Assembly (NCBI GenBank): GCA_946811695.1
Contig: OX328128.1
Location: 25,762,701-25,826,700 of the forward strand
Source of the DNA: Gonocerus acuteangulatus
Taxonomy: Eukaryota; Arthropoda; Insecta; Hemiptera; Coreidae
Length of the DNA stretch: 64,000 bases
Direction of reading: 5' to 3'
How positions within the stretch are numbered: the first letter of the stretch is position 1; the number at the start of each line of letters is the position of its first letter. The notes below the pieces were generated by a model, which did not search any database, was not told the DNA's origin, and saw only the letters and a list, made by a program, of their open reading frames with translations. The translations under genes were made by a program, and so were the position numbers. Positions 18,691 through 29,552 of this stretch are shown here, piece after piece.

Positions 18691-19996
18691 TCTTTTTGTT
18701 TGTTTTTATTCCTTGTTATTTTTTAATTGCTTAAAGTTGGATAATGTATTTTACAATAAAACAGATTAATTAAAATAAGAAAAACAATTCATTGTTAAAA
18801 ATATATCAGGCTGTACCGTATGAAATGTCAGTTTTGGATTTGTCGATTTCCTTCAAATGTCTTGAAACTGTCGAGGCTCCTACTCCGAGTTCTTTGGCAT
18901 ATTCCCTAGTGTTTTTAATTGCTTATAGTAGTCAAATGTATTTGTCAATAAAACAGGATACGTATAATTAGAATCAATATTTTGTTTGTTAGAATTCGAA
19001 GATGCCGTATGAATATCTAGATTACAGTACTGGTGTTGATTTCGTTCTTTAGAATTATTCTTGGTATTCCCTATTTTCATCTGTTACCCATAGTTTTTTA
19101 TTGTTAGTAGGTTTTTCTTATTGATTATAGAATATAAATCTATTTGGCTATAAAACAGGATACGTAAAATTAGTGACAATATTTCGGAGATTTTTCCTCT
19201 ATTTTTATCCACTAGATAGGCTTTATTTTGAATATTATTCTATATAAGTTTTATTCAGCAGGGGATTCTGATGAAATGTCGTGTTTTTGCTGTGGATTTT
19301 AAATACGATGTATCTAAGATTGGATAACATTAGCGAGTCTACATAGTTAAGAACCGACGACGGAGGATTACTTCTTGCTATGATTTAGTCTACATATGTA
19401 TATTAAGTCCTAAATCCAAAAAATAAACTTCACAACGGTTAGATACTATGAGCGAATATGGCGGTTCAATGCCCGTAGAAACAAGGGGGCCGCAGGAAAT
19501 TTACCTGCCAAGAGTTAATCCTCAAGAGCTGTAAATATACCCCAGGTATCTGCCGACACAAATACAAAGCCTAGGCGGAGAGCACCCCAAAAACACAGAT
19601 CCAAACATAGGTTATATACTAAATATTCATAAAGACTACTTAGTTGTAAACCGATTCATCAATTAGCAATCAATAGTTTTCAACAAAGGTTATATACTAA
19701 ATATTGATAAAAAGTATTTATTAGAAAAAAAAACAATATTCCACAAGACTTGTTTTTGGTCCATTTGTGTCTACTCCATAGACTTAATTAGGTATATTAT
19801 TCTATTGTAGTTGGGCAACTAAACTTTGTTTTATTTTGTTAAATAAAGTTTTTTTTCTTGACTTGTTATTCGTCAAGACTTTTATTTGGCCTTGTGTATT
19901 TACTAGATAGGATTTATTCGGCATATTATTCTATATAGGCTATATTAGGCAGGGTATTCTACTCAATCTTGTGTACTTCTTCTTGATCCTTCTGTA
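18691..19996. other. Interior of H2, no genes
   Basis: Moderately repetitive AT-rich DNA with several copies of AAAACAGGATACGTA-like motifs; no coding signal. Confidence 0.5.
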
Positions 19997-20258
19997 CATG
20001 GGCGTATATAAAAACAATTTCGGGCGGGGGGGGGGGCTGAGACCATTTCCAGGGTATGGAATACTAAATATTTAGAGATTGGAATAGTTTTAGGCAACTA
20101 AAACGCTATTACACGTAAAATAAAATATGTTTTATGAACTAAGTGATCTTATTTAATTTATTTTTAAGGGTTTTACGAGAAGTTTTTATCATCAATTCAA
20201 AATTTCGGGAGGGGCTGCAGCCCCCTAAGCCCCCCCCCCCCCCTCATATACGCCCATG
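19997..20258. mobile_element. hAT-type MITE family M (copy 2), TSD CTTCTGTA
   Basis: The termini CATGGGCGTATATA and TATACGCCCATG lie inside a perfect 8-bp duplication (19989-19996, 20259-20266). It is inverted relative to copy 1, and inserted in the H2 element. Confidence 0.93.
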
Positions 20259-20574
20259 CTTCTGTATCCTCTAGAAAGGCTTTATTAGGCATATTTTGTA
20301 TTGATTTATAGAGCTTTGCTTTAGAATGAGAGCCAGATTCTGTAATTTCCGCTTCTGTGTAAAAGTTAGCTACTGTCGGTGTCCCTGACGCCTTAATATC
20401 ACTTTTATTCGAGATGTTCGAGAGGATTTTGACAATTTTCACGAGATATATATAAAAAAAAAAAAAAGTTTATTTATTTTCTAAGCTTATTAAATGGCAC
20501 TAGGGACATGAACGGAACCGCGCTAAGATGCTGCAGTTCCTGCGAGTCAGACTTTTTAAACCTTGACCTCAGAA

Positions 20575-20935
20575 CTTGACCTAGTCTTTTCCTAGTGCAT
20601 TCACTGTATCAAGACCTTCCTGTGTGCCAAGTTTGGTCAGAATCGGTCAAATGGTGTGGATTTGTATGAGGAACAAACATAGAGACAGACAGCTGGTAGA
20701 CGATTTTGACCTAGCCTATGACAATTCCCATATCAAGACCTACCTGTGTGCCAAGTTTGGTCAGAATCGGTCAAACGGCGTGGATTTGTATGAGGAACAA
20801 ACATAGAGACAGACAGCAGGTAGACGATTTTGACCTAGTCTATGACACCCTCCGTATCAAGACCTTCCTGTGTGTCAAGGTTGGACAAAATAGGTTAAAC
20901 GGTGTGGATTCCGTGGACATTGATGGAGAGAGAGT
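20575..20935 (+). repeat. Three ~120-bp tandem units of the 8.4-kb repeat family
   Basis: Units start near 20600, 20720 and 20840 with CCAAGTTTGGTCAGAATCGG and GAGGAACAAACATAGAGAC. It is fused directly to the 3' end of the jockey fragment. Confidence 0.8.
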
Positions 20936-21860
20936 GGGTGGGTGACGCTCGATAGGGTGAGGTCTTCAGGATTTTGATGAGTGGAAAGTTTAGGGTGAAA
21001 ACGATGGAATCTGGGTAATATAACATCTTTAACTTGTGGGATATTGAGGTCTTTATGGAGGTAGAGGTTGAAAACATAGAACGGAGCATTGAATTGGACT
21101 TTGAATTGGAATGTTCGGATGTGCCTGATGTTCGATGTTTTCGGAGTCCTCCAAAGTACTGATCCGTACGTGCCAATGGGTTGCATTAGAGATTCGTTAA
21201 GGATCAGTTTGTTTTCTGTCCTTAAATATGATTTGCGGCTCAACAGCTTGTAGAGTTGTCCAAATCGTCTTTAAGTTCCTATCTTTTAAGTTTTAAGTGA
21301 TGATGCCGGGTAAGTCGGAAGTCCAAGTGTAGTCCGAGGTAGCGAACTGTATCAGAAGAGCGTAATGGGGCGTTATTGAAGTGTGCTCGTGGACAGGAAT
21401 TGCGCCTCAGGGTTAAGGTGATGTGATGGCATTATTCGTCTTTCACCTTCAAGTGGGACTGAAGATTCTGCGACGCAGTGTTAGGATTTGGACGGGATGC
21501 GAGGATACCTGTATTGTCTGCATAGGTTGCTAGAAGGGTGTCGGGACTTGTTGGAACATCGGCTGTATACAGGGTGTAGAGCACAGGGCCCAGAACACTG
21601 CCCTGGGGAACTCCCGCTTCCAAAGGGTAATTTTCTGAGTACTCTGATTTTTGACGGACCCGAAAATGCCTTTTGGATAAGTAGTATGAAGTATAGAGGA
21701 TTTTTCGGGTGGAAACGTTGGAATCTGGACAATATAACGTCTTTAACAAGTGGGATATTGAGGTCTTTATGACGGTTAAGGTTGGAAACATACGTGTAGA
21801 CGGAAACATTGATTATGGTTCTTAGGACTTTGGATTAGAATATTGCGGAAATACTAAAGT
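20936..21860 (-). pseudogene. Jockey-clade reverse transcriptase, two decayed copies joined
   Basis: The minus strand shows HFRVRQKSEYSENYPLEAGV, PQGSVLGPVLYTLYTADVPT and LLATYADNTGILASRPNPN (RT motifs 3-5), then CPRAHFNNAPLRSSDTVRYL with GLHLDFRLT, and in a third stretch NKLILNESLMQPIGTYGSVLW. The catalytic FADD box reads YADN, so even without the frameshifts it would be inactive. The segment 21690-21860 is a second copy of the C-terminal piece at 20960-21130, so the frame near 21809 is a chimera of two copies. Confidence 0.87.
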
Positions 21861-22515
21861 CAATAGATAGGAGTGGCTTTAGGAGATGTCATGGCCTTTG
21901 GATGGATTGATAAAATAGCGTGGAATCCGCCGCGTATCCGCCCCCAAGCTACGCCCACCGACTTACGCGGCTCTACCTTTGCGGGTAAAGGTCAGTTCTA
22001 TCGGTCTGACGTCAATATACCCCCCCTCCCACTTATTTATCAATTCTATTTAATTTTGTCCTATTTGTCTTTCTGTGACGTAACTAGCAAACAATCCCAT
22101 TTACGCGCGTTCCTTCATGGTGAGGAAAACCAATTATGTTATGGACCCGAATATACAATCTGGAAGAACAGACGAAAAATTTTGTCGTCTATTAATGTAA
22201 ATATAATATAATTGAAAATAGGTGTATGTGGATTTAGCCTTAATCATTAAGAAATAATAATATAATCATGGCCTGCCTGCAAACGAACACAACACACACG
22301 TATAGAATTTATCTCGATATGTCAAGCTCACAAACGAGAATTTATCTGCGCTTTTATTATACATTATAATGTATGTAATGCATTTACTTGTGTATAACAA
22401 CACATATAATAAAATTGTAACGGATCGCTGACTGTACATAGACTGTATATGGGAAAAAATATTATTCGGGACATTTTTGTCTGTTTATCTCGAAAGCGAT
22501 TGAGAAATCATGGTT
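21861..22515. other. No recognisable feature
   Basis: An open frame at 21873-22211 has no protein-like character. The left part is CpG-containing, the rest AT-rich. Confidence 0.5.
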
Positions 22516-22517
22516 AT

Positions 22518-23400
22518 TGAAATTGCAGCAACGAAAGAGCGTCTTTATCAACCCGGGAGCAGCGACGAAAGAGCGTCTTTATCAGCCGCACCATTGCGGG
22601 AGCAGCAACTAAAGAGTGTCTTTATCAGCCCGCACCATTCCGGGAGCAGCAACGAAAGAGCGTCTTTATCTGTCCGCACTATAGCGGGAGCAGCAACGAA
22701 AGAGCGTCCTTATCAACCCGCACCATTCCGGGAGTAGCGACGAAAGAGCGTCCTTATTAACCCGCACCATTCCGGGAGTAGCGACGAAAGAGCGTCTTTA
22801 TCAGCCCGCACTATAGCGGGAGCAGCGACGAAAGAGCGTCTTTATCTGTCCGCACTATTGCGGGAGCAGCAACTAAAGAGCGTCTTTATCAGCCCGCACC
22901 ATTCCGGGAGCAGCGACGAAAGAGCGTCTTTATCAGCCCGCACTATAGCGGGAGCAGCAACGAAAGAGCGTCTTTATCAACCCGGGAGCAGCGTCTTTAT
23001 CATTCCGGGAGCAGCGACGAAAGAGCGTCTTTATCAGCCGCACCATTGCGGGAGCAGCAACTAAAGAGCGTCTTTATCAGCCCGCACCATTCCGGGAGCA
23101 GCGACGAAAGAGCGTTTTATCAGCCCGCACTAAAGCGGGATCAGCAACGAAAGAGCGTCTTTATCAGCCCGCACCATTCCGGGAGCAGCGACGAAAGAGC
23201 GTTTTATCAGCCCGCACTAAAGCGGTATCAGCAACGAAAGAGCGTCTTTATCAGCCCGCACCATTCCGGGAGCACCAAAAAAAGAGCGTCTTTTTCAGCC
23301 CGCACTATTGCGGGAGCAGCAGCGAAAGCGCGTCTTTATAGCCCGGACCATTGCGGGAGCAGCGAGGAGGGAGCACCTTTGCCAGCCCACTCCAGTGCGT
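22518..23400. repeat. GC-rich minisatellite, ~20 units of 43-45 bp
   Basis: The unit is GCARCGACGAAAGAGCGTCT, then TTATCAGCCCGCAC, then either CATTCCGGGA or TATAGCGGGA. The second type forms a hairpin CCCGC-ACTATA-GCGGG. Because 44 is not a multiple of 3, all three frames are read in turn, which gives long artificial frames (22510-22737, 22858-23064, 23046-23447). The first unit grades into the unique flank TTGCAGCAACGAAAGAGCG, so the array grew from local sequence. Boundaries are diffuse at the right end. Confidence 0.93.
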
Positions 23401-25107
23401 TAGTAGCGGAAAAAACGTTTTGCGGCGAAACGAGTTTTTCTTTATAACTAAGCTTCAAAAATGAGAACGAGATCTTTTTGTCTGTAATTTCTATCGGAAA
23501 ACAGAGAGAGTAATTAGTTCCTACTAAAATCGACGGGGACGATTTCTGCACAATACGATAATTTACACCCAAAAATATTGTTTTATTTGAAATTTTATTC
23601 TAGCGGGTATTTGTTAACTGTAAAATCTTTTAATGCCGTAAAAATTTCCATAAACGTAAATGCTCTGTTCCCCAAAATGTCTTCTCTAATTATTAGAAGT
23701 AAGTAACGGACTTCAGAGGACTAATTGAATGACTTTCTTTGTGTTGTTGCTTTGGCTTATGGATTGGAGTTTGGAAAGGGTCTTTGCAGAAAGAGTGTCG
23801 AGTAAATAAGGGGGCATCCACCCCTTGAGAGGGGGGTTGGGGCGGTAAATTCAGACGGCCAGGGGTAAGGTCTATTGATTGGCCTTGAATGGCTCCACGG
23901 TCTCAGCATCCCAGGATGGGTATATGTATGGTATGTATCATTAATTAGTGTTTGTGAATAGCTTTTTGGAAGTGAAAGGATCGGTATTTTTGAGTGATAT
24001 TTGGTTTGGATGATTAACTCGCCAAGCTGGATTTAGAAAACGCAGCGCTTTGCATGCTGGTGTGTTGCTATCACGACAATACTTCAGACAGAAGGTACAG
24101 CTTCATATATATCCAAGAGCACCTACCAACTCTGAACCTTATTTAACAACAAAAGTGCCTCGCTTCGAAAAACGCGCCTTTCTGAGCTTTCATGGCTAAG
24201 ATGAATGGACCTGCCATGACCTAATGTCGAACCGGCATTGCACACGAACTACACGAGCTCAGTAATTGTCATCCAACATCTTGTACCTACGTGTGAAGAA
24301 GGTGCTTAGTGACAAGTAAGTAAGCGAATAGGGAGCGCTTGTATTTAAGCGGCAAGCAAGCCCCCCCCCCCCCCCCCCCCAACCACGATTCTACTATGAA
24401 GCTGTCCCTTTCTTCCTTCGGGTACGCATACCAAGTGTCAAGGTACAACTTAGTAGGCGTAGTAACTTCTAATTAACTTTCGCGGTGTTGTTCCTCCCAT
24501 CTTTGTGTCTGTTCGTTTTCTGTAATAAAACATTAAATTATTCGGATTTAATCCTATTGAAACTTTTGCACCCTACCTTTGTACTTCTTCAGATCCACTA
24601 TCTGGCCTACAACTGCTTACCTTCCTTCAATTCGTCGACTTCATCTAAAATTGTCGATAACACAACGATTGAGTAATGTGTGAATACCTTTCTCGACACA
24701 GCATACTCTAAACGGATTTCTTGCTGGCAATGAGTTTGACAACACACCAACTATGAAAGAGTACTTGTCACTTGTCACTAAATAAGTTTAATGAAAGTAA
24801 CAAGTACTAAGCTCAAGAAAACTAAACCTGAAAGGGGTGATTCTGAGTACATATCCCAATTTGGTGAATAAATTTCCCCCCCAAAACTAGGATTTGATAT
24901 TTTAATATTCACTGACGGCGAAAGCTGTCCTCTATATAATGTAATCGCCACTTAGGACAACACCTTCCGTTTGGATTTTCTGTCGCCAACCTTATTCTTC
25001 AGGTAATTAGGTTCCTTCCAAAACAGTGAATACGATTGTTCCTGAACTAAAACACATTGCAAAAATCTCGCGAACTACCGTCCGATAACCTTGCCAAGTT
25101 AATTGTC
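23401..25107. other. No gene recognised; C-run at 24360-24380
   Basis: Mixed sequence with a 20-base poly(C) tract. The short frames have no recognisable domain. It might be a decayed LTR element around the Harbinger insertion, but I see no LTR ends. Confidence 0.45.
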
Positions 25108-25110
25108 TAA

Positions 25111-25796
25111 AGGCCCATTTACACTTTGATTAGTGCGAGTGAAAGTGATAAGTGATTAGTGGTTCCTGTGAGTGATTTAGTGCTTAGTGTTTAGTGCGAG
25201 TAGTGTCCACTGTTTTAACAGCAAGCATTATGGTCAGACAGCATCAAATACATGTTGAGGTCCTCTTGCAGTTGTAAGAAATCCTTAAGGAAGTTTTAAA
25301 CGCGGTGGTGTCTGAATGTGAAGAACTCGTGGAATCAGAACAGCCAAGACCAAGAAGACTATTGCAACAAAAGTGGATAAGTAGAAGAGACATTGATGGC
25401 GCGAGCTATCAACTCCTTATGGAATTGGCTTCTGAAGATACCATGGAATATTACTATACTATCAGGATGGCTGAAGAGTCATTTAATACATTACTAAACC
25501 TAGTCGCACTCGTCATACAGAAATCAGATATATTTATGAGACCTGGTGTGCCAGCAAAAGAGAAATTGTAAGGTTATTTTATGCCTGATGGCAGTCATAA
25601 AATATGTCCCAGTGTGTTTAGGAGAGGCTACTAAATAGAAAAATAGAACGTGCTTCTATTCACTGTTTAGTAATCACTTGCACTTGATTACTAATCACTC
25701 GCACTAAACAATTACGTTCCACGCGTGTTTTGTACTAATCACTAAAAACCTGCTCTTAACACTCGCACTCGCACTAATCAAAGTGTAAATGGGCCC
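25111..25796 (+). mobile_element. PIF/Harbinger element, internally deleted, TSD TAA
   Basis: The inverted ends RGGCCCATTTACACTTTGAT, extending through TAGTGCGAGT, are flanked by TAA (25108-25110, 25797-25799), the 3-bp duplication of Harbinger transposons. Subterminal AGTGATTAGTG-type repeats occur at both ends. The interior keeps the start of the transposase gene. Total length 686 bp, against several kb for autonomous copies. Confidence 0.93.
25305..25571 (+). pseudogene. Harbinger transposase N-terminal fragment
   Basis: The frame encodes RRLLQQKWISRRDIDGASYQ, LLMELASEDTMEYYYTIRM and LVIQKSDIFMRPGVPAKEKL. This is the N-terminal region before the DDE nuclease in PIF/Harbinger transposases (WxxRRxxxGaxxxLlxEL, then sIxPeEkL). 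It opens with GTG rather than ATG and ends at a stop exactly where the LALTLRYLATG segment should start; the next bases read RYFMPDGSHK in a shifted frame. The DDE triad is deleted. Strong match over about 75 residues. Confidence 0.85.
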
Positions 25797-25799
25797 TAA

Positions 25800-26478
25800 G
25801 ACATTCATCCGTTCTATGTCTGCACTGCTTTACTTCGTCCTTTGCTCTATTTCCTACTTTCCCCACCCCCTTGCTCTTTATCTCCTATCTTGTAAAAGAT
25901 AATACCTCTTCCAATTTCTTGGGTGCAGCACGAGTCACGTTTCGGGGGAGGCATGTTGCACGGTCGCTGAATTATTCAAACAGAACCGACTCGAAACGGA
26001 TTTAATTAAAATTTAACGAAAAAAAAAACGATACAATTTCACCACACTAAGAAACTTTCCCTTTTGCTGTCCTCTAAATCCTTACTAGTGGAGTCCTTGT
26101 ATTATTTTATGATAGTAGTAACCAATTTTCTGGCCTCAGGCTTAAAAGCTAATAGTTTTCATTATAGCTCAAAATTAGCGAATTTCTTATTAAATATAAT
26201 TTAGCATCTCCGCGAATAAATACAATACTACTGGTTAGTATGCCCCAAGAGTACTGGTGTTTTAGGGATGTAGCAATTGAGGATACATCCAAGAAATAAT
26301 TTTTGAAAAATGTCTTTCAATCTCTATCGATTCTGCCTACTAGATATAGAAAAGTATTCCCTTTAGAATATTTATATATTTATTTAATAAGTTGACGCGG
26401 ATGGGCATGCAACTTTCAACAAATATTGAAGATATAAAGAAAGTAAAAAAAAAAAAATAAAATAAAAATATATATTAA
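25800..26478. other. No gene recognised
   Basis: AT-rich apart from GTTTCGGGGGAGGCATGTTG at about 25940, which looks like an LTR-retrotransposon boundary but lacks a partner. Confidence 0.4.
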
Positions 26479-26661
26479 CTCGTAGGCTTCCACGGTCCCA
26501 GTCATTACAAATATTATAGTCTTCTGGTATTGACCATGTCACAAATTTCTTTGCCGACGTTTCGCTAGTCATACTGCCAGCTTCCTCAGGGCTTAGTCTG
26601 AGACTGCAAGATATGTCAAATAATAAATAACCCCAAAGATAATTTACAGTTAAAATCACCA

Positions 26662-27026
26662 GGTGTCTACAGTATCCCATGCTCCTGCGGAAAAGAATAC
26701 ATTGACAGACAGGAAGATTGGTGTGCACTAGAATAACAGAACATATGAAGACGGTTAAGAATGGCAACATTGAAAAATCGGCGGTAGCAGAACATTTTTC
26801 TAACACTAATCATGCTATCCAGTTCGACCAAGTAAGCATTCTGGCGGCAATAAAAAATTATCAAGAACGGATCATAAGGGAAGCCATAGAAATAGTACGA
26901 TGCCCGGAAAATTTCAACAAGGAAGATGGGTATAAGCTCAGCAAATTATGGCATCCGGTAATTGAACCTAGAGAAAAAAGAAAAAACGAAATTCAGCCAA
27001 TCAATGATCCAGATGGAACCCACTAA
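26662..27026 (+). pseudogene. Penelope GIY-YIG endonuclease domain, frameshifted
   Basis: The reading is GVYSIPCSCGKEY (26662-26700), then a one-base loss in the expected YIG codon (ATTGACAGACAGG), then in the new frame QTGRLVCTRITEHMKTVKNG, EKSAVAEHFSNTNHAIQFDQ and IIREAIEIVRCPENFNKEDG, ending at TAA 27024-27026. The family has GxYxIpCxCgkxYIGqTgR at this point, with catalytic Tyr, Arg and Glu. Here Tyr, Arg and Glu are visible but split by the shift, so the enzyme is dead. In intact elements the nuclease nicks DNA for target-primed reverse transcription. Confidence 0.88.
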
Positions 27027-27154
27027 CCAGAATCAAGCAAGACCGGGACCAACCAATCAGGGACAGGGAAGAGCAGACTACGCCCGCGGATGAATACAAA
27101 GAGAGGTATTTATACAGAAGAACTAGAAGAACATCCTCATTCTCAGACTAAGCC

Positions 27155-27188
27155 CTGAGGAAGCTGGCAGTATGACTAGCGAAACGTC
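27155..27188 (+). ncRNA. Hammerhead-ribozyme-like core in Penelope LTR C
   Basis: CTGAGGA (27155-27161, consensus CUGANGA), stem II GCTGG/CTAGC, GAAA (27181-27184) and CGTC giving a GUC cleavage site. GCC before and GGC after can form stem I. Stem III is only the self-complementary ACGT, which suggests pairing between two copies. One extra A precedes stem II. The mirror copy lies at 26556-26589 (minus). Confidence 0.6.
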
Positions 27189-27261
27189 GGCAAAGAAGTT
27201 TGTGACACGGTCAATATCAGAAGACTATAATATGTGTAAAAATATATATATTCATATATGT

Positions 27262-27657
27262 CAAATTTGTTTCAACTGAACACGTCTAAGATGTCAGGTA
27301 TAATAGTCAGTCAAAATCGTTTCTATACCTGTCTATCGGTGTAAGTACTTGGTATTGTGTCGAACGTAAGTTAGTGGGCAGTATATAATAAATTTAAGTA
27401 CAATTTTTATTATTTATTTTATTGTTATACATAACATCTCTTTATATCAACAACCCTTTCCTTCCTTATTTAGCCATTAAGATGCGTTTCTTATTGCCGG
27501 TTTTTGTGATCAATTTAGTCAGAGAGTTTCTGTTATAATCTTTCAAGTAGGTTGGTCTTCTTTAATTACTTAAATATTTGTTCTTCTTATTGGCTCCTAT
27601 CACCGACTAGGCCAGTCATATTGTATGGTAAGTCATAGTTTTGTCTCTGTAGTCGGA
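27262..27657. other. No recognisable feature
   Basis: AT-rich sequence between the Penelope remnant and the foldback arm. Confidence 0.5.
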
Positions 27658-27904
27658 GAGCTGGTAACGCACTTTTTATGATGTGTTTTATGCACCTTGA
27701 TATTTTGCTATAATGAATCTCTTGGGTAGATAAGAAGGTGTATATGTGCTACCGTGGAACACCAGGTGAAAGGTGCAAAAAAATATTGCCCAAAAATAGT
27801 GAATTATTCCGAAGCCAACTATCATCAATGTAAAATTAAGACAATTTTACAACGAATAATAAATAAGGCAGGCACTTTTAAGGGGGTTAAAATGTAAATA
27901 AAAA

Positions 27905-28800
27905 AAGTCCGTCACGCAAGAGCTGCATAAATAAGCACTTTTCTCAGAATTTGGGTAGTGTAGACTGCTTTCCAGTACAATTTGCTTAAAATATCCTACA
28001 TAAATAAAATAAAAACATTAATAGTTCTTTTTTAAATTTGTAATGAGTAACCGATCAATTATTAATTTGCTTCCAGAGTTATGTTTACACATGGTACCTA
28101 CTACACTACGTAATAAATACAAAAAACCTCATATTATCGTATTTTCATCTAACGCAGGAACAGGATACAGTCCCTCAAGTGGTAGAAAGCGCTCCTTGCG
28201 GCGGCTTTGTGAACCTACACCTGGCGGGCTTTTCTATTGAAATATATTACAAAGTAAACCCCCGCTTTCCGACGCTTTTTACAGCACTTCTATCTCATGA
28301 GTTAGCCTCGACGTATACCGCGTTCCGTTACAATACAGCTGAAATTACGACCGGTATGAGTATATTAGGAATTTGGGTCGGGAGTAAACCCCCCTTCTAA
28401 TGAACCGATTTAGTTTATTTTTACAACACATATTTACCTGTGGATTACCACTACGAATGCCGAGTTTCGTCGAAATATACCAAAAATCACGGCTGGTAGT
28501 GGCGAATTGGTATTGTGGGTCCGGAGTAAACCCCCCCCCCCCTCCTAATGAACCGATTTAGTTCATTTTTATATCTCACTTTTCTCTCTATAATACCACT
28601 ACGAATACCAAGTTTCGTTGAAATATAACAAATATTACGGCTTACATGGTCAAATTAGTGTTTTGGGTTCAGGGTTAACCCCCCCTTCCGGTGGACCGAC
28701 TTTGGTGGTTAACGAACTCGTTCAATCGTTTGCTAATTGAATGCTATATACCAAGTTTCGTGACGAAAAAACAAAAACTCTGGCCGCTATCCTGTTAACA

Positions 28801-28834
<34 letters not shown>

Positions 28835-28966
28835 TATATATAAATTTTAACGGGGGTCATTTTCGGTGTCTACTAGGTAGGATCGATAAAGATTTGAAGA
28901 AATTTTTCAAAAATTCCGTCATGAGTCCAACCTCAATAGCTACTTTCCTTCGGAGGAAAGTGCTAA
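27905..28966 (+). mobile_element. HINE/Helentron-like element H1 (copy b), complete
   Basis: Starts AAGTCCGTCACGCAAGAGCT, has the subterminal AAGCACTTTTCTC (27933-27945), then four or five ~140-bp tandem units (28245-28700) with GAGTAAACCCCCCTTCTAAT, a TA tract (28803-28850), and ends with the perfect hairpin ACTTTCCTTCGGAGGAAAGT (28942-28961) followed by GCTAA. The right hairpin arm complements the 5' subterminal repeat. Frames in the repeats are not genes. Confidence 0.72.
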
Positions 28967-29311
28967 AAAGTACCTAGTTTTTATTTTTAATACTAAATCA
29001 AGTGCTTTATTCACGCTGGGATTTAAACAGCGTCTTCAATAAACATAATTGAAAATAATTACAAAAGGGCAGACACTTTTGTGGGGTTTAATTATCAGGA
29101 AACATGAAAATAAATGTTGCCTATGATAGACTGCAATACACTGCGCGTAACCGTAAGAATGTATTAAAGCACTGGGCAGTTGTGGTTGTTCTCTACACTC
29201 TCATTGATTCTTGCTCACATGATCTTGTACAGCTTACCGGTTTAAATGGTAGAGTGAATAAAACTCTCATTTAATATTAGAATAATAACAGTTTAGTTTT
29301 GTTTTTTTACT
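28967..29311. other. Interior of foldback element, no gene
   Basis: Contains AAGGGCAGACACTTTTGTGG, a partial third copy of the inner arm end. Confidence 0.5.
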
Positions 29312-29552
29312 TGTTACCCCCCTTAAACGTGTCTGCCTTATTTATTATTTATTGTAAAATAGTCTTAATTTTACATTAATGATAGTTCTGAATAAAACTT
29401 TGTTTTTGGGAAATATTTTTTTGCACCTTTCCCCTATGCGCAGTACCTTAGCCAACACATATACATATACCTTCTTATCTACCCAAGAGGTACATAATAG
29501 CGAAATTTCTAGGTGCATAAAACACTTCATGAAACGTACGGTTACCGGCTCT

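Larger units (their letters stand above)
17507..20556 (-). mobile_element. HINE/Helentron-like element H2 (copy a), ~3 kb
   Basis: The 3' end (left) is a 15-bp-stem hairpin at 17509-17548 (AGCGCGGTTCCTCCCT with its complement) followed on the minus strand by CTAA. The 5' end (right, 20512-20556) reads on the minus strand AAGTCTGACTCGCAGGAACT, closely matching the H1 terminus, and then TAGCGCGGTTCC, which is complementary to one arm of the 3' hairpin. Inside are a TA tract (17647-17701), two tandem ~340-bp units (18010-18355, 18356-18690) and an hAT MITE. This is the build of Drosophila DINE-1/HINE elements. No Rep or helicase frame, so non-autonomous. Confidence 0.68.
26479..27240 (+). mobile_element. 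Penelope-like element (family C): inverted LTRs around nuclease remnant
   Basis: The left LTR piece (26479-26622, minus) and right LTR piece (27131-27240, plus) are inverted copies containing CTCAGACTAAGCCCTGAGGA and GCGAAACGTCGGCAAAGAA. Between them lies the GIY-YIG nuclease end of a Penelope polyprotein. The reverse transcriptase is gone. Confidence 0.88.
27658..29552. mobile_element. Foldback/TIR element with ~240-bp arms, split by a HINE
   Basis: Arms 27658-27894 and 29312-29552 are inverted copies sharing CTCTTGGGTAGATAAGAAGG, AAAGGTGCAAAAAAATATT and ATAATAAATAAGGCAG. The interior contains a complete H1 element (27905-28966) and 300 bp of unknown sequence. No coding frame. Confidence 0.78.

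Noticed and set aside
21873..22211. 112-codon frame after the jockey remnant
   Set aside because: No domain, odd composition and no regulatory context; overlaps sequence without coding periodicity that I can see.
22518..23400. CRISPR-like array of regular 44-bp repeats
   Set aside because: Repeats are contiguous with no unique spacers, grade into the flank, and the genome is eukaryotic; it is a minisatellite.
23046..23447. 133-codon repeat protein
   Set aside because: Frame lies in the 44-bp minisatellite; the unit length shifts frame each copy, so there is no conserved peptide repeat.
25930..25990. LTR retrotransposon boundary
   Set aside because: The motif near 25940 looks like an LTR start but there is no second LTR, primer site or pol frame in the neighbourhood.
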